Below, piece by piece: positions 10,291 to 21,779 of a DNA stretch of 64,000 nucleotides (positions are counted from its first letter, which is position 1; every line of letters starts with the position of its first letter). A program made the translations under genes and the position numbers. This DNA comes from Pantoea stewartii subsp. stewartii (GTDB taxonomy: Bacteria > Pseudomonadota > Gammaproteobacteria > Enterobacterales > Enterobacteriaceae), in contig NZ_VZPF01000001.1 in assembly GCF_008801695.1 (NCBI RefSeq), positions 62,001 to 126,000 on the forward strand. The letters run 5' to 3'. The notes under the pieces were generated by a model. That model had not been told where the DNA came from. It made no database searches and saw only the letters and a list, made by a program, of their open reading frames with translations.

Positions 10291-11508
10291 CTACTGGCGG
10301 TAGCCTTGCAGGAAACGGCCAAACTTATTGATGGCCATTTCCAGGTCATCGACGCGCGGCAGGGTTACGATACGCAGATGATCGGGCCACGGCCAGTTAA
10401 ACGCGGTGCCCTGCACCAGCAGCACTTTTTCCTGTAACAGGAAGTCCAGCACCATCTTCTGGTCGTCCTGAATATTGAATTTTTTGGCATCAATTTTCGG
10501 GAACATGTACAGCGCTCCCTCCGGCTTCACACAGCTGACGCCGGGAATATCGTTGATCAGTTCCCAGGCACGCTGACGCTGTTCGTAGAGACGACCACCC
10601 GGTGCGATGAACTCACTGATGCTCTGATATCCCCCCAGGGCGGTCTGAATTGCGTGCTGCGCCGGAACGTTGGCGCACAGGCGCATGGAAGCCAGCATTT
10701 CCAGCCCTTCTATATAGCCTTTTGCGTGCTTTTTCGGGCCATTCAGCACCATCCAGCCCTGACGGAAGCCCGCCACGCGGTAGGTTTTTGACAGGCCGTT
10801 AAACGTGACCGTTAACAAGTCCGGTGCCAGTGCGGCAATAGAGTGGTGCTGTGCGGCATCGTAGAGAATCTTATCGTAGATCTCGTCAGCAAATATAATC
10901 AGGTTATGCTGACGGGCTATCTCAACCACATCCATCAGCAGCTCTTTGCTGTATACCGCGCCGGTAGGGTTGTTGGGGTTGATGATAACAATGCCGCGAG
11001 TGCGTGGCGTAATTTTGCTACGAATATCATCCAGATCCGGGAACCAGCCGGCGGACTCATCACATAAATAGTGCACGGCTTTTCCGCTCGACAGCGACAC
11101 GGCTGCCGTCCAGAGCGGATAGTCCGGTGCCGGAACCAGCATTTCATCTCCGCTGTTCAGCAGCGCCTGCATCGCCTGAACGATCAGTTCTGAGACACCG
11201 TTTCCAATGTAGATATCTTCTACTGTGACATCGCGCATATCCCGCGCCTGATAATGCTGCATGATGGCCTTTCGGGCGGAATAGATCCCTTTGGAATCGC
11301 AATAACCTTGTGCACTGGGCAGGTTACGGATCACATCCACCAGAATTTCATCGGGCGCTTCAAAGCCAAACGGCGCGGGGTTACCGATGTTCAACTTGAG
11401 AACTTTATTACCTTCTTCTTCCAGGCGCTTGGCCTCTTTTAAAACCGGCCCACGAATGTCATAACACACATTGTCCAGTTTGCCGGATTTATCAATTTGA
11501 AAAGTCAT
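10291..11508 (-). CDS. alaA: Alanine transaminase AlaA
   Basis: A class I PLP aminotransferase that makes L-alanine from pyruvate and glutamate. The 405-residue product from ATG 11508 (MTFQIDKSGKLDNVCYDIRG) matches the E. coli length and N-terminus; 19 further in-frame codons upstream are not conserved. Signatures: NIGNPAPFGFEAPDEIL, GYCDSKG, NPNNPTGAVYSKELL, the Asp/Tyr motif FADEIYDKILYD and the PLP lysine in FNGLSKTYRVAGFRQGW. Divergent from lrhA across an unusually long gap, as in E. coli. Confidence 0.97.
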   Translation of the reverse strand: MTFQIDKSGKLDNVCYDIRGPVLKEAKRLEEEGNKVLKLNIGNPAPFGFEAPDEILVDVIRNLPSAQGYCDSKGIYSARKAIMQHYQARDMRDVTVEDIYIGNGVSELIVQAMQALLNSGDEMLVPAPDYPLWTAAVSLSSGKAVHYLCDESAGWFPDLDDIRSKITPRTRGIVIINPNNPTGAVYSKELLMDVVEIARQHNLIIFADEIYDKILYDAAQHHSIAALAPDLLTVTFNGLSKTYRVAGFRQGWMVLNGPKKHAKGYIEGLEMLASMRLCANVPAQHAIQTALGGYQSISEFIAPGGRLYEQRQRAWELINDIPGVSCVKPEGALYMFPKIDAKKFNIQDDQKMVLDFLLQEKVLLVQGTAFNWPWPDHLRIVTLPRVDDLEMAINKFGRFLQGYRQ

Positions 11509-12469
11509 TTTTGGCCGCCTTAATATGCAGAATCCTTTTGCCTGCCGCTGAAAACAAACCTGCACAATGTACTCTCCTCACGAACACAAAAGAAGGGCGC
11601 GAGGTGGTTTTGGCGTCTTCAGCATCTTTGTCTCCGTCCAGACGACGTAATGCATATTGCTTATGACCCTGTATGGTTTAAAAGTCTGCTTGAGTCATCA
11701 TTGATGGTTTTTTATGCTGCTTGATAAAAGGGCTTTGTTTGGCGCGTTGCTGTTTTTTTTATGCCGACAGGGAACGTAATCGACATAGTGAAATCAGAAC
11801 AGGCCTAATGCGTCATAAATGAAATAGTTTAATTATGCTTTATTGATGCATAAATTTTGCACGATAGTGCATAGCGTAAGTAGGGTGTGACAGCCGTGCA
11901 TTAATCGTTAATACGGTTAACTATTTTATCTCTAAGGACTTTTTTTCGTTTTTTGAAGCCAGGCTAAAAAACAGAGAGCATCTTTAGTACAGGTTTACCT
12001 GTCTAAAAGTCTTATTCACTGTTTTTGGGCGGGTTGAATGCGCACAGGACGTGCAGGACGTGTTGGAAAATGCGATCCGATCAAAATTTGCAATGCTTTT
12101 CATAAAAACATTTCCATTTTGCGGTCAAAAATGATTAAGTATAATTTACTATTTGATGTGATTAAACGCGATACAGCGTGTGTGTATGACAGACCCATTT
12201 ACCCCGGCGTAATGACTTTTTTGGGGTTGAAAAAGACAACTACACAGCTTCCCGCAATTTTGCATCCAGTGCCTTCGGTACAGAAGTTGTCTCTGTCTTC
12301 AGGTGACGGCTTCCGTGTTTTACAGGAACGTGCCGTGCGCCTTCGTAAGTAAATTTTATGTCGGCCCTGTGTTGGGACGGCATGAAGCATCATTACCGCT
12401 TATCGCTTTGATAAGCTTGTAATAACACCAGGATAGTAGTTCTTAAAACTCTAATAAGTGAAGAAAAAC
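11509..12469. promoter_or_regulatory. Long alaA/lrhA divergent regulatory region
   Basis: This 961-bp non-coding, AT-rich interval separates the two divergent starts. It holds the small palindrome TGCACGATAGTGCA (11858-11871), whose spacing fits a LysR-type T-N11-A site, and a hairpin-prone segment near 12280-12400. An unlikely 104-codon reading frame at 12038-12352 shows no family features. LrhA acts on its own promoter in E. coli, so the palindrome is a candidate operator; this is inference. Confidence 0.5.
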
Positions 12470-13393
12470 ATGACTAATGCAAATCGTCCGATACTTAATC
12501 TCGATCTCGATCTGCTTCGAACTTTTGTTGCTGTTGCGGATTTAAACACCTTTGCAGCCGCGGCTGCTGCGGTATGCAGAACGCAATCGGCAGTAAGTCA
12601 GCAGATGCAGCGTCTGGAACAACTGGTCGGTAAAGAGTTGTTTGCCAGGCATGGCCGCAACAAATTATTAACAGAACATGGCATTCAGCTTCTGGGTTAT
12701 GCCAGAAAAATTCTGCGTTTTAACGATGAAGCCTGCACATCGCTGATGTACAGCAATATTCAGGGCGTTCTGACAATCGGGGCGTCAGACGATACCTCCG
12801 ATACCATTCTGCCGTTCCTGTTAAACAGCGTTACCTCTGTTTATCCCAAACTGGCCATTGACGTTCGTGTGAAACGCAATCCATTTATGATGGAAATGCT
12901 GAATCAGGGCGAAGTCGATCTGGTTGTTACCACCTCCAGTCCGGGTAACTTTACACATCAGGTACTGCGGACATCGCCAACCCTGTGGTATTGCGCAGCG
13001 GACTATGTGTTCCAGCGTGGGGAAGCGATCCCTCTGGTATTGCTGGATGAACCCAGCCCTTACCGTGATATGGCGATTGACCATCTGAACGAAGCAGGCA
13101 TTCCCTGGCGCATCTCTTACGTCGCTTCAACGCTGGCAGCGGTGCGTGCTGCCGTTAAAGCTGGTTTAGGCGTGACCGCGCGTCCGGTGGAGATGATGAG
13201 CCCGGAACTGCGCGTAATGGGTGCAGCAGAAGGATTACCGGTGCTGCCAGATACTCAGTATCTGCTGTGCCGCAACGCGGACAACGACAACGAACTGGCG
13301 CTGGCCATTTTCAACGCCATGCAGTCTACCCACGATCCCTACAACATGATCGGCAATGCCGATGGTGCCTTACTGCTGGACGATGAAGAGTAA
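12470..13393 (+). CDS. lrhA: LysR-type regulator LrhA (HexA homologue)
   Basis: A 307-residue LysR regulator that in E. coli represses flhDC (motility) and in soft-rot and Pantoea relatives (HexA/LrhA) controls exoenzymes, motility and virulence. The N-terminal HTH is highly conserved: [18 protein letters not shown], then [20 protein letters not shown] as the recognition helix region (about residues 8-70). The rest is the periplasmic-binding-protein-like effector domain with the conserved [20 protein letters not shown] segment. ATG 12470 is chosen; an in-frame GTG lies four codons upstream at 12458. Codons after about residue 285 diverge from E. coli. It sits upstream of the nuo operon, as in E. 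coli, where the two are separately transcribed. Confidence 0.95.
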   Translation: MTNANRPILNLDLDLLRTFVAVADLNTFAAAAAAVCRTQSAVSQQMQRLEQLVGKELFARHGRNKLLTEHGIQLLGYARKILRFNDEACTSLMYSNIQGVLTIGASDDTSDTILPFLLNSVTSVYPKLAIDVRVKRNPFMMEMLNQGEVDLVVTTSSPGNFTHQVLRTSPTLWYCAADYVFQRGEAIPLVLLDEPSPYRDMAIDHLNEAGIPWRISYVASTLAAVRAAVKAGLGVTARPVEMMSPELRVMGAAEGLPVLPDTQYLLCRNADNDNELALAIFNAMQSTHDPYNMIGNADGALLLDDEE

Positions 13394-13452
13394 ATCCCGT
13401 CTTCTTTCGCAAAAAATGCGAAATCTGCCGGCACGTTAATCTGAGTAAATGC

Positions 13453-13490
13453 GCCTTTTGTTCTGTAACCGGAACAAGAGGCTTTTTTTT
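13453..13490 (+). terminator. Rho-independent terminator of lrhA
   Basis: An 11-bp stem with one G-U pair (13453-13463 and 13472-13482) is followed by eight T residues, 60 bp after the lrhA stop codon. Confidence 0.85.
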
Positions 13491-14031
13491 GCTGCTTTTC
13501 TGACCCGTGGTTTTCTTTTTCAGTCCTGTTCTGTCAATTACCTGTTCATACTCTGGCCAACAGGGCGAGTGGGGAAGGGAAAGCACGAAGTGGAGATTTG
13601 TTGATGCGAAGCAGGCTGATAACTGATTAAATTTAACACAAAAATGATAATTCTGTGTTCTGGATCAACAAAATAGCCCTTCTAAAAGCAAGGCAATCCC
13701 GCCGAATCCTGTCAAACTATGCGCGTTGATAACCCGATCCACACGTTGAAATACCCGCTACACTGAAATTACCCCTACAGACTGAAGCGATTTAGCTGGA
13801 AACACGCGCGTCATATGTTAATAATATGATGCAGGTGTAAAATAATGTTTGGATACTTTTGTCAAAGTTGACAAAAGGTTATAGAAAGGAGTAAAAAACC
13901 ACATAAAATTGCTGCTTATTGCACAGTAACAGCAAAATTTGTAAGGTTTTTATCCTTCCCTTTGAATCGATGTGGTGAGTTTGCTGCCAGAACCAGAGCA
14001 GGATGCCAGCGCCACTTTTGATGAGTAAGCA
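13491..14031 (+). promoter_or_regulatory. nuo operon promoter/leader region with 18-bp palindrome
   Basis: About 540 bp of AT-rich non-coding DNA lies between the lrhA terminator and nuoA. In E. coli this region carries promoters controlled by ArcA, NarL, FNR and Fis. Here the clearest element is a perfect palindrome at 13858-13875 (TTTGTCAA-AG-TTGACAAA), 157 bp before nuoA. I could not assign it to a known regulator. Confidence 0.55.
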
Positions 14032-14475
14032 ATGAGTATGTCAACTACCACCGAAATCATCGCTCAGCATTGGGCATTCATCGTTTTTATCGTCATCGCA
14101 TTTGGCCTCTGTGCGTTTATGTTGACCGGAGGATGGCTGTTAGGCGGCAGAGCTCGTGCCCGTCATAAAGACACGCCTTTCGAATCCGGTATTGAATCCG
14201 TGGGTGATACTCACATCCGCTTATCCGCCAAATTCTACCTGGTGGCGATGTTCTTCGTTATCTTCGACGTCGAAGCTCTCTTTTTATACGCATGGGCGAC
14301 CTCAATCCGTGAAAGTGGATGGGTCGGCTTTGTGGAAGCCGCAATTTTCATTTTGGTGCTCCTGGCGGGCCTGGTTTATCTGGTGCGCATTGGCGCGTTG
14401 GACTGGACTCCTGCACGCCGCCGAATCGTGGTTAAAACTCCCACGGTAAGTCACACCAATCCTCACAAGCAGTAA
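14032..14475 (+). CDS. nuoA: NADH-quinone oxidoreductase subunit A
   Basis: A 147-residue membrane subunit of complex I with three transmembrane helices, located where the membrane arm meets the quinone site. Conserved features: [19 protein letters not shown] loop, [24 protein letters not shown] helix and [13 protein letters not shown]. The start is ATG 14032 (MSMSTTTEI, as in E. coli); a second in-frame ATG at 14038 is possible. First gene of a 13-gene operon reaching 29193. Confidence 0.97.
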   Translation: MSMSTTTEIIAQHWAFIVFIVIAFGLCAFMLTGGWLLGGRARARHKDTPFESGIESVGDTHIRLSAKFYLVAMFFVIFDVEALFLYAWATSIRESGWVGFVEAAIFILVLLAGLVYLVRIGALDWTPARRRIVVKTPTVSHTNPHKQ

Positions 14476-14490
14476 AAGAGAGGCAATAAG

Positions 14491-15168
14491 ATGGACTATA
14501 CGCTCACCCGCATAGACCCGAACGGTGGTGAGAACGACCGTTACCCTCTGCAAAAGCAGGAAATCGTCAGCGATCCGCTGGAGCAGCACGTTCATCGCAG
14601 CGTTTACATGGGCAAGCTCGAACATGCCCTGCACGACATGGTGAACTGGGGACGTAAGAATTCCCTGTGGCCCTACAACTTTGGTCTTTCCTGCTGCTAC
14701 GTTGAGATGACCACCTCCTTCACCGCCGTGCACGATGTGGCGCGTTTTGGTGCTGAGGTTATGCGTGCCTCACCGCGTCAGGCCGACTTTATGGTTATTG
14801 CCGGTACGCCGTTCACTAAAATGGCCCCGGTGATTCAGCGTTTGTACGATCAGATGCTGGAGCCGAAATGGGTCATTTCCATGGGGGCCTGTGCCAACTC
14901 AGGCGGCATGTACGATATCTATTCTGTCGTGCAGGGCGTGGATAAATTCCTGCCGGTTGACGTTTACATTCCAGGTTGCCCACCGCGCCCTGAAGCCTAC
15001 ATGCAGGCTCTGCTGTTACTGCAGGAGTCGATTGGTAAAGAGCGTCGTCCTCTGTCCTGGGTGGTCGGCGATCAGGGCGTTTACCGTGCCAATATGCAGT
15101 CTGAGCGTGAACGTAAGCGTGGCGAGCGTATTGCAGTAACCAACCTGCGTACACCAGACGAAGTTTAA
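14491..15168 (+). CDS. nuoB: NADH-quinone oxidoreductase subunit B
   Basis: The 225-residue peripheral subunit that carries iron-sulfur cluster N2, the last electron carrier before quinone. The tandem-cysteine ligand motif is in [12 protein letters not shown], with further ligands in [11 protein letters not shown] and [11 protein letters not shown]. It starts 15 bp after nuoA. The 115-bp gap before nuoCD is conserved in kind with E. coli and contains an imperfect hairpin. Confidence 0.98.
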   Translation: MDYTLTRIDPNGGENDRYPLQKQEIVSDPLEQHVHRSVYMGKLEHALHDMVNWGRKNSLWPYNFGLSCCYVEMTTSFTAVHDVARFGAEVMRASPRQADFMVIAGTPFTKMAPVIQRLYDQMLEPKWVISMGACANSGGMYDIYSVVQGVDKFLPVDVYIPGCPPRPEAYMQALLLLQESIGKERRPLSWVVGDQGVYRANMQSERERKRGERIAVTNLRTPDEV

Positions 15169-15283
15169 GTTAACCGTATGGATGGAATCAGTGCCTGCAG
15201 CGACAATACACAAATTAATGCATGGCACCATCCTGACGCCTTCATTTGAGCGCCTGTTAGCAGGCCGGAATGGTGAGTAACGT

Positions 15284-17083
15284 ATGACAGATTTGACCAC
15301 GCAAGATCTCGCTCAGCCGCTATGGCAAACCCGGGATCATCTGGATGACCCGGTAATTGGCGAATTGCGTAATCGTTTTGGGCCGGATGCCTTTACTGTT
15401 CAGGCAACACGTACCGGGATTCCGGTGGTATGGGTTAAGCGTGAACAGCTACTGGAAATCATCACTTTCCTGCGTAAATTACCCAAGCCTTACGTCATGC
15501 TCTATGACCTGCATGGTATGGACGAACGTTTACGCACCCACCGCGCCGGGTTACCTGCCGCGGATTTTTCCGTTTTCTACCACCTGCTTTCGATTGAACG
15601 CAATCGCGACATCATGCTCAAGGTGGCATTGTCTGAAAACGATATGCACGTGCCGACCATCACGAAAATTTTCGCCAATGCGAACTGGTATGAGCGCGAA
15701 ACCTGGGAGATGTTCGGCATCACTTTTGACGGTCACCCGCACCTGACCCGCATCATGATGCCGCAGACGTGGGAAGGGCACCCGCTGCGTAAGGATTACC
15801 CTGCGCGCGCCACCGAATTCGATCCTTTCACGCTGACCAAACAGAAAGAAGATCTGGAAATGGAAGCGCTGACGTTCAAGCCAGAAGACTGGGGCATGAA
15901 ACGCAGTACTGCCAGTGAAGACTTCATGTTCCTTAACCTGGGTCCTAACCACCCCTCCGCGCACGGTGCGTTCCGCATCATTTTGCAGCTGGATGGTGAA
16001 GAGATTGTCGACTGCGTTCCGGATATTGGTTATCACCACCGTGGTGCCGAGAAGATGGGCGAGCGTCAGTCCTGGCACAGCTATATTCCCTACACTGACC
16101 GCATCGAATACCTCGGTGGCTGCGTCAACGAAATGCCTTATGTGCTGGCGGTAGAAAAACTGGCCGGCATCGTGGTGCCCGATCGCGTTAACGTAATCCG
16201 CGTGATGCTTTCAGAGCTGTTCCGCATCAACAGTCACCTGCTGTACATCTCCACCTTTATTCAGGACGTCGGGGCCATGACGCCGGTGTTCTTTGCCTTT
16301 ACCGACCGTCAGAAAATTTATGACGTGGTGGAGGCGATTACCGGTTTCCGTATGCATCCGGCCTGGTTCCGTATTGGCGGCGTCGCACATGACCTGCCGA
16401 AAGGCTGGGAACGCCTGCTGCGTGACTTCCTGGACTGGATGCCAAAACGTCTGAAAGAGTATGACAAAGCGGCGCTGCGCAACACCGTACTGATGGGCCG
16501 TTCGCAGGGCGTAGCCGCCTATAACATGGAAGAAGCGCTGGCCTGGGGCACAACCGGTGCCGCGCTACGTGCAACGGGTCTCGATTTTGACGTGCGTAAA
16601 TGGCGCCCCTACTCAGGCTATGAAAACTTCGATTTTGAGGTTCCTGTGGGCGCCGGCATCAGTGATGCCTATACGCGCGTACAACTGAAAATGGAAGAGA
16701 TGTGGCAGTCGCTGCGTATCCTGGAGCAGTGCCTGAACAACATGCCGGAAGGGCCGTTTAAGGCGGATCATCCGTTAACCACGCCGCCACCGAAAGAGCG
16801 TACGCTGCAGCACATTGAAACCCTGATCACCCACTTCCTGCAGGTTTCCTGGGGCCCGGTCATGCCGGCCAACGAATCTTTCCAGATGATTGAGGCGACC
16901 AAAGGGATCAACAGTTACTACCTGACCAGCGACGGCAGCACGATGAGTTACCGCACGCGTGTGCGTACACCGAGCTTCCCGCACCTGCAGCAGATTCCAT
17001 CGGTAATCCGTGGCAGCCTGGTATCCGACCTGATCGTATACCTCGGTAGTATCGACTTTGTTATGTCAGACGTGGACCGCTAA
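15284..17083 (+). CDS. nuoC: NADH-quinone oxidoreductase fused subunit C/D
   Basis: A 599-residue fused NuoCD as in enterobacteria. Residues about 1-180 are the NuoC (30 kDa) domain, with [19 protein letters not shown]; from about 210 onward is NuoD (49 kDa), with [32 protein letters not shown] and [16 protein letters not shown] forming the quinone pocket against NuoB. The C-terminus ([19 protein letters not shown]) is intact. Two-gene forms exist in many other bacteria, so the fusion supports an enteric origin. Confidence 0.98.
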   Translation: MTDLTTQDLAQPLWQTRDHLDDPVIGELRNRFGPDAFTVQATRTGIPVVWVKREQLLEIITFLRKLPKPYVMLYDLHGMDERLRTHRAGLPAADFSVFYHLLSIERNRDIMLKVALSENDMHVPTITKIFANANWYERETWEMFGITFDGHPHLTRIMMPQTWEGHPLRKDYPARATEFDPFTLTKQKEDLEMEALTFKPEDWGMKRSTASEDFMFLNLGPNHPSAHGAFRIILQLDGEEIVDCVPDIGYHHRGAEKMGERQSWHSYIPYTDRIEYLGGCVNEMPYVLAVEKLAGIVVPDRVNVIRVMLSELFRINSHLLYISTFIQDVGAMTPVFFAFTDRQKIYDVVEAITGFRMHPAWFRIGGVAHDLPKGWERLLRDFLDWMPKRLKEYDKAALRNTVLMGRSQGVAAYNMEEALAWGTTGAALRATGLDFDVRKWRPYSGYENFDFEVPVGAGISDAYTRVQLKMEEMWQSLRILEQCLNNMPEGPFKADHPLTTPPPKERTLQHIETLITHFLQVSWGPVMPANESFQMIEATKGINSYYLTSDGSTMSYRTRVRTPSFPHLQQIPSVIRGSLVSDLIVYLGSIDFVMSDVDR

Positions 17084-17085
17084 TT

Positions 17086-17601
17086 ATGCACGATCAACAC
17101 ATTGCTATTAAAACGATCGACCCTAACGAGGTCTTCGTGCTGAGTGCGGAAGAGCACCATGCGATTGAGCACGAAAAACACCATTACGAAGATGCGCGCG
17201 CTGCCTCCATTGAAGCACTGAAAATTGTGCAGAAGCAGCGCGGCTGGGTGCCTGACGGTGCGATCCATGCGATTGCAGAAGTGTTAGGAATTCCTGCCAG
17301 CGACGTAGAAGGCGTGGCAACGTTCTATAGTCAGATTTTCCGTCAGCCTGTTGGCCGTCACGTGATTCGCTACTGCGACAGCGTGGTGTGCCACATCACC
17401 GGTTTTCAGGGGATTCAGGCGGCACTGGAAGAAAACCTGAATATTAAGCCTGGCCAGACGACAACCGACGGTCGCTTTACCTTACTGCCGACCTGTTGCC
17501 TGGGTAACTGTGATAAAGGTCCAACCATGATGGTGGATGAAGATACCCACGTTCATCTGACGCCGGAAGGCATCGCCTCTTTGCTGGAGCAGTATCAATG
17601 A
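17086..17601 (+). CDS. nuoE: NADH-quinone oxidoreductase subunit E
   Basis: A 171-residue, 24-kDa-type subunit of the NADH dehydrogenase module, thioredoxin-like fold with a 2Fe-2S cluster (N1a). Cysteine ligands are in [12 protein letters not shown] and [13 protein letters not shown]. The 2-bp gap after nuoC and the 4-bp overlap with nuoF show tight translational coupling. Confidence 0.97.
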   Translation: MHDQHIAIKTIDPNEVFVLSAEEHHAIEHEKHHYEDARAASIEALKIVQKQRGWVPDGAIHAIAEVLGIPASDVEGVATFYSQIFRQPVGRHVIRYCDSVVCHITGFQGIQAALEENLNIKPGQTTTDGRFTLLPTCCLGNCDKGPTMMVDEDTHVHLTPEGIASLLEQYQ

Positions 17602-18944
17602 CAATCAAACAGATCATTCGTACTGCTGAAACCCATCCCCTGACCTGGCGCATGCGCGAGGATCAGCAGCCGGTATGGCTTGATGAGTATCGCAGCAAAA
17701 ACGGCTATGCCGGTGCGGAAAAAGCCCTGAAAGGGATGGCACCTGACGAAATCGTCTCACTGGTAAAAGATTCCGGTCTGAAAGGGCGCGGCGGTGCCGG
17801 GTTCTCGACGGGCCTGAAGTGGAGCCTGATGCCGAAAGATGAATCCATGAACATCCGTTACCTGCTGTGTAACGCCGATGAAATGGAGCCTGGCACATAT
17901 AAAGACCGCCTGTTGATGGAACAGATGCCGCATCAGCTGGTGGAAGGCATGCTAATCAGTGCGTTTGCCCTGAAAGCTTACCGGGGCTACATCTTTCTGC
18001 GCGGCGAATACATTGAAGCCGCAGTGCATCTGCGTCGTGCGATTGCGGAAGCCACTGAAGCAGGCCTGTTGGGCAAAAACATTCTGGGTACCGGTTTTGA
18101 TTTTGAACTGTTCGTCCACACCGGTGCGGGACGTTATATCTGCGGTGAAGAAACGGCACTGATTAACTCCCTGGAAGGTCGCCGTGCCAACCCACGTTCT
18201 AAGCCGCCTTTCCCGGCAAGCGCGGGCGTGTGGGGCAAGCCGACCTGCGTGAACAACGTTGAAACGCTGTCGAACGTGCCGGCTATTCTGGCCAACGGCG
18301 TCGAGTGGTACAAAGGTCTGTCAAAAAGCGACGACGCCGGTACGAAACTGATGGGCTTCTCCGGCCGGGTGAAAAACCCTGGGGTGTGGGAACTGCCATT
18401 TGGCATCACCGCACGCGAAATCCTTGAGGATTATGCCGGCGGTATGCGCGACGGCCTGCGTTTTAAAGCCTGGCAGCCGGGTGGCGCGGGGACCGACTTT
18501 TTAACGGAGCAGCACCTCGATCTGCCCATGGAATTTGCCAGCATTGGTAAAGCCGGCAGCCGTCTGGGTACCGCTCTGGCAATGGCCGTGGACCATGAAA
18601 TCAACATGGTTTCACTGGTGCGTAACCTGGAAGAGTTCTTTGCCCGCGAATCCTGCGGTTGGTGTACGCCATGCCGTGATGGCCTGCCGTGGAGCGTGAA
18701 GATTCTGCGCGCGCTGGAGCAGAAAAAAGGCCAGCCGGGGGACATTGAGACCCTGGAGCAGCTTTGCCGCCAGCTTGGCCCGGGCAAAACCTTCTGTGCC
18801 CACGCGCCGGGTGCGGTCGAGCCGCTGCAGAGCGCCATTAAATATTTCCGTGAAGAGTTTGAAGCCGGCATTGCGCCGCAGGTGTTTGGCAATACCCGAT
18901 CTATCGGCGGTATTCAGCCAAACCTGCTGAAAGCGCGCTGGTAA
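17598..18944 (+). CDS. nuoF: NADH-quinone oxidoreductase subunit F
   Basis: The 448-residue, 51-kDa-type subunit that binds NADH and FMN and holds cluster N3. The NADH/FMN loop is [16 protein letters not shown], and the 4Fe-4S ligands are [12 protein letters not shown] plus a downstream Cys in [14 protein letters not shown]. Overlaps nuoE by 4 bp. The 111-bp gap before nuoG is non-coding. Confidence 0.98.
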   Translation: MTIKQIIRTAETHPLTWRMREDQQPVWLDEYRSKNGYAGAEKALKGMAPDEIVSLVKDSGLKGRGGAGFSTGLKWSLMPKDESMNIRYLLCNADEMEPGTYKDRLLMEQMPHQLVEGMLISAFALKAYRGYIFLRGEYIEAAVHLRRAIAEATEAGLLGKNILGTGFDFELFVHTGAGRYICGEETALINSLEGRRANPRSKPPFPASAGVWGKPTCVNNVETLSNVPAILANGVEWYKGLSKSDDAGTKLMGFSGRVKNPGVWELPFGITAREILEDYAGGMRDGLRFKAWQPGGAGTDFLTEQHLDLPMEFASIGKAGSRLGTALAMAVDHEINMVSLVRNLEEFFARESCGWCTPCRDGLPWSVKILRALEQKKGQPGDIETLEQLCRQLGPGKTFCAHAPGAVEPLQSAIKYFREEFEAGIAPQVFGNTRSIGGIQPNLLKARW

Positions 18945-19055
18945 TTCGCCGTTATCCACGGGAGCTGGCCCTGTGCCGCCGTCCCTGTTGCAGTGTGCAG
19001 GGGCAAGAATTTGATTAACGCTCGTTTCTGACGAGCCTGACGGAAGCATGTCACT

Positions 19056-21779
19056 ATGGCTACAATCCATGTAGACGGTAAAGAATATGATGTGAACGGA
19101 GCGGACAACCTGCTACAGGCATGTCTGTCTCTGGGCCTTGATATTCCTTATTTTTGCTGGCATCCGGCGCTGGGAAGCGTGGGTGCCTGCCGCCAGTGTG
19201 CGGTGAAGCAATTCCAGAACGCTGAAGACACCCGCGGCCGCCTTGTCATGTCCTGTATGACACCGGCGTCCGATGGCACCTTCATCTCAATTGATGATGG
19301 CGAAGCGAAAGAGTTCCGTGAAAGCGTGGTGGAGTGGTTAATGACTAACCACCCACATGACTGTCCGGTATGTGAAGAGGGCGGTAACTGTCATCTTCAG
19401 GATATGACGGTCATGACAGGCCACAGCTTCCGTCGCTATCGCTTCACCAAACGTACTCACCGCAATCAGGATCTCGGTCCGTTCATCTCGCACGAAATGA
19501 ACCGCTGTATCGCCTGCTACCGCTGCGTGCGTTACTACAAAGATTATGCCGACGGTAAAGATCTGGGCGTGTATGGTGCGCACGATAACGTGTATTTTGG
19601 TCGTCCGGAAGACGGCACGCTGGAAAGCGAGTTCTCCGGTAACCTGGTCGAAATCTGCCCGACCGGCGTGTTCACCGATAAAACTCACTCCGAACGCTAT
19701 AACCGTAAATGGGATATGCAGTTCGCGCCAAGCATCTGTCAGCAGTGCAGCGTAGGCTGTAACACCAGCCCCGGTGAGCGCTACGGCGAACTGCGTCGTA
19801 TCGAAAACCGCTATAATGGCAGCGTTAACCACTACTTCCTGTGCGATCGTGGTCGCTTTGGCTACGGTTATGTCAATCTGAAAGATCGTCCTCGCCATCC
19901 GGTCCAGTTGCGTGGCAACGACAGCGTGAAGCTGAATGCCGAGCAGGCCGTTAACGCCGGAGCCGATGTCCTGCGTCAGGCGAAGCGCGTCATTGGTATT
20001 GGTTCGCCGCGTGCCAGCATCGAAAGTAACTTTGCTCTGCGCGAACTGGTCGGTGCGGAAAACTTCTCTACCGGTATGCCCGCGGGCGAACAGGCGCGTC
20101 TTGAACTGCTGCTGAAAGTGCTGCGTGAAGGCGGCATTTATACGCCTTCACTGCGCGAGATCGAGAGCTACGACGCGGTGCTGGTGTTAGGCGAAGACCT
20201 GACACAGGTTGGCGCACGCGTGGCCCTGTCAGTGCGTCAGGCAGTAAAAGGCAAAGCCCGCGAAATGGCCGCTGCGCAGAAAGTCGCAGACTGGCAGATC
20301 GCCGCGATCCTCAATATCGGTCAGCACACTAAGCATCCGTTATTTGTCACCAACGTTGATGAAACCCGTCTGGACGACATCGCGGCGTGGAGCTACCGTG
20401 CCCCGGTTGAAGAACAGGCGCGTCTTGGCTTTGCGATTGCCCACGCGCTGGACGACAGTGCGCCAGCCGTCAGCGATTTCGACAGTGCGCTGAACGGTAA
20501 GCTGGATGTGGTGGTACAGGCGCTGGCCGGTGCCAAAAAACCGCTAATCATTTCCGGCGTGCATTCAGGCAGCAGTGCCATGATCGAAGCGGCCGCGAAC
20601 GTGGCCAAAGCCCTGAAAGCGCGCGGTGCAGACGTCGGTATCACCCTGCTGGCTGGTCATGCTAACAGCATGGGCCTGGGCCTGATGGGGGGCAATACGC
20701 TGGATCAGGCACTGGAACAACTGCAGAACGGCGAAGCCGATGCGGTCGTGGTGCTGGAAAACGATTTGTATCGCCATGCGCCAAAAGCGCAGGTCGATGC
20801 GGCGCTGAACCATGCGGCTAACGTGATTGTGGTCGATCATCAGCGCACCGCCACGGTGGAAAAAGCCGGACTGGTGCTTTCCGCTGCCAGTTTTGCCGAA
20901 AGCGACGGTACGTCAATTAACCATGAGGGCCGCGCACAGCGCTTCTTCCAGGTGTACGATCCTGCCTACTACGATAACAGCATTGTGATGCTGGAAAGCT
21001 GGCGCTGGTTGCACTCGCTGCACAGCGCGCTGGAAAGCCGTCACGTTGACTGGACGCAACTGGACCATGTCATTGATGCCGTTGTGGCAAGTCTGCCACA
21101 ACTGAAAGGGATCAAGGATGCGGCGCCGGATGCCAGCTTCCGTATTCGTGGTCAGAAGCTGGCGCGTTCTCCGCATCGTGCCAGTGGGCGTACTGCTGCG
21201 CGCGCGAATATCAGCGTGCACGAGCCGCGTCAGCCGCAGGATCAGGACACAATGTTTGCCTTCTCGATGGAAGGAAACAACCAGCCGAGCGCCCCGCGTT
21301 CGCAAATTCCGTTTGCGTGGGCACCAGGCTGGAACTCACCGCAGGCGTGGAACAAATTCCAGGATGAAGTGGGCGGGAAACTGCGTCATGGTGATCCCGG
21401 TGTGCGTTTGTTCGAAGCCAGCGATGCGCAGCTTGCCTGGTTCAGCAGCGTGCCAGAAGCCTATGCCACGCAAGGTCAGTTCCGCGTCGCGCCTTACTAC
21501 CAGTTATTCGGAAGTGAAGAAATGACGCAGCGTGCGCCGGTTATCCAGCAGCGCATGTCGGCACCAACCCTGGTTCTGAACCCGGAAGATGCCGCGAAGC
21601 TGGGCGTGAATAACGGTGCAGCGGTGGAATTAACCTGTGCAGGTGAAACCGTACGTTTGCCAGTGCGTTTCTCGGCTTCTTTGCAGGCAGGGCAGGTTGG
21701 GCTTCCACTCGGTATGCCGGGTGTCCCGCCCTTCCTGGCGAATGCAAAAATTGATTCTCTGCAGGAGGCGGCGCAATGA
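19056..21779 (+). CDS. nuoG: NADH-quinone oxidoreductase subunit G
   Basis: The largest peripheral subunit, 907 residues (E. coli 908). The N-terminal ferredoxin-like domain has [19 protein letters not shown]; next come [17 protein letters not shown] (His/Cys-ligated cluster) and [10 protein letters not shown]; a molybdopterin-oxidoreductase-like domain follows with [18 protein letters not shown] (the extra cluster N7 seen in E. coli). ATG 19056 gives [18 protein letters not shown], the family N-terminus. It overlaps nuoH by 4 bp. Confidence 0.98.
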   Translation: MATIHVDGKEYDVNGADNLLQACLSLGLDIPYFCWHPALGSVGACRQCAVKQFQNAEDTRGRLVMSCMTPASDGTFISIDDGEAKEFRESVVEWLMTNHPHDCPVCEEGGNCHLQDMTVMTGHSFRRYRFTKRTHRNQDLGPFISHEMNRCIACYRCVRYYKDYADGKDLGVYGAHDNVYFGRPEDGTLESEFSGNLVEICPTGVFTDKTHSERYNRKWDMQFAPSICQQCSVGCNTSPGERYGELRRIENRYNGSVNHYFLCDRGRFGYGYVNLKDRPRHPVQLRGNDSVKLNAEQAVNAGADVLRQAKRVIGIGSPRASIESNFALRELVGAENFSTGMPAGEQARLELLLKVLREGGIYTPSLREIESYDAVLVLGEDLTQVGARVALSVRQAVKGKAREMAAAQKVADWQIAAILNIGQHTKHPLFVTNVDETRLDDIAAWSYRAPVEEQARLGFAIAHALDDSAPAVSDFDSALNGKLDVVVQALAGAKKPLIISGVHSGSSAMIEAAANVAKALKARGADVGITLLAGHANSMGLGLMGGNTLDQALEQLQNGEADAVVVLENDLYRHAPKAQVDAALNHAANVIVVDHQRTATVEKAGLVLSAASFAESDGTSINHEGRAQRFFQVYDPAYYDNSIVMLESWRWLHSLHSALESRHVDWTQLDHVIDAVVASLPQLKGIKDAAPDASFRIRGQKLARSPHRASGRTAARANISVHEPRQPQDQDTMFAFSMEGNNQPSAPRSQIPFAWAPGWNSPQAWNKFQDEVGGKLRHGDPGVRLFEASDAQLAWFSSVPEAYATQGQFRVAPYYQLFGSEEMTQRAPVIQQRMSAPTLVLNPEDAAKLGVNNGAAVELTCAGETVRLPVRFSASLQAGQVGLPLGMPGVPPFLANAKIDSLQEAAQ

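Noticed and set aside
12038-12352. A 104-codon frame upstream of lrhA
   Set aside because: No family resemblance, poor ribosome site and non-coding composition; treated as part of the regulatory gap.
18945-19055. DnaA-like TTATCCACG in the nuoF-nuoG gap
   Set aside because: A single imperfect 9-mer inside an operon with no other supporting signal.
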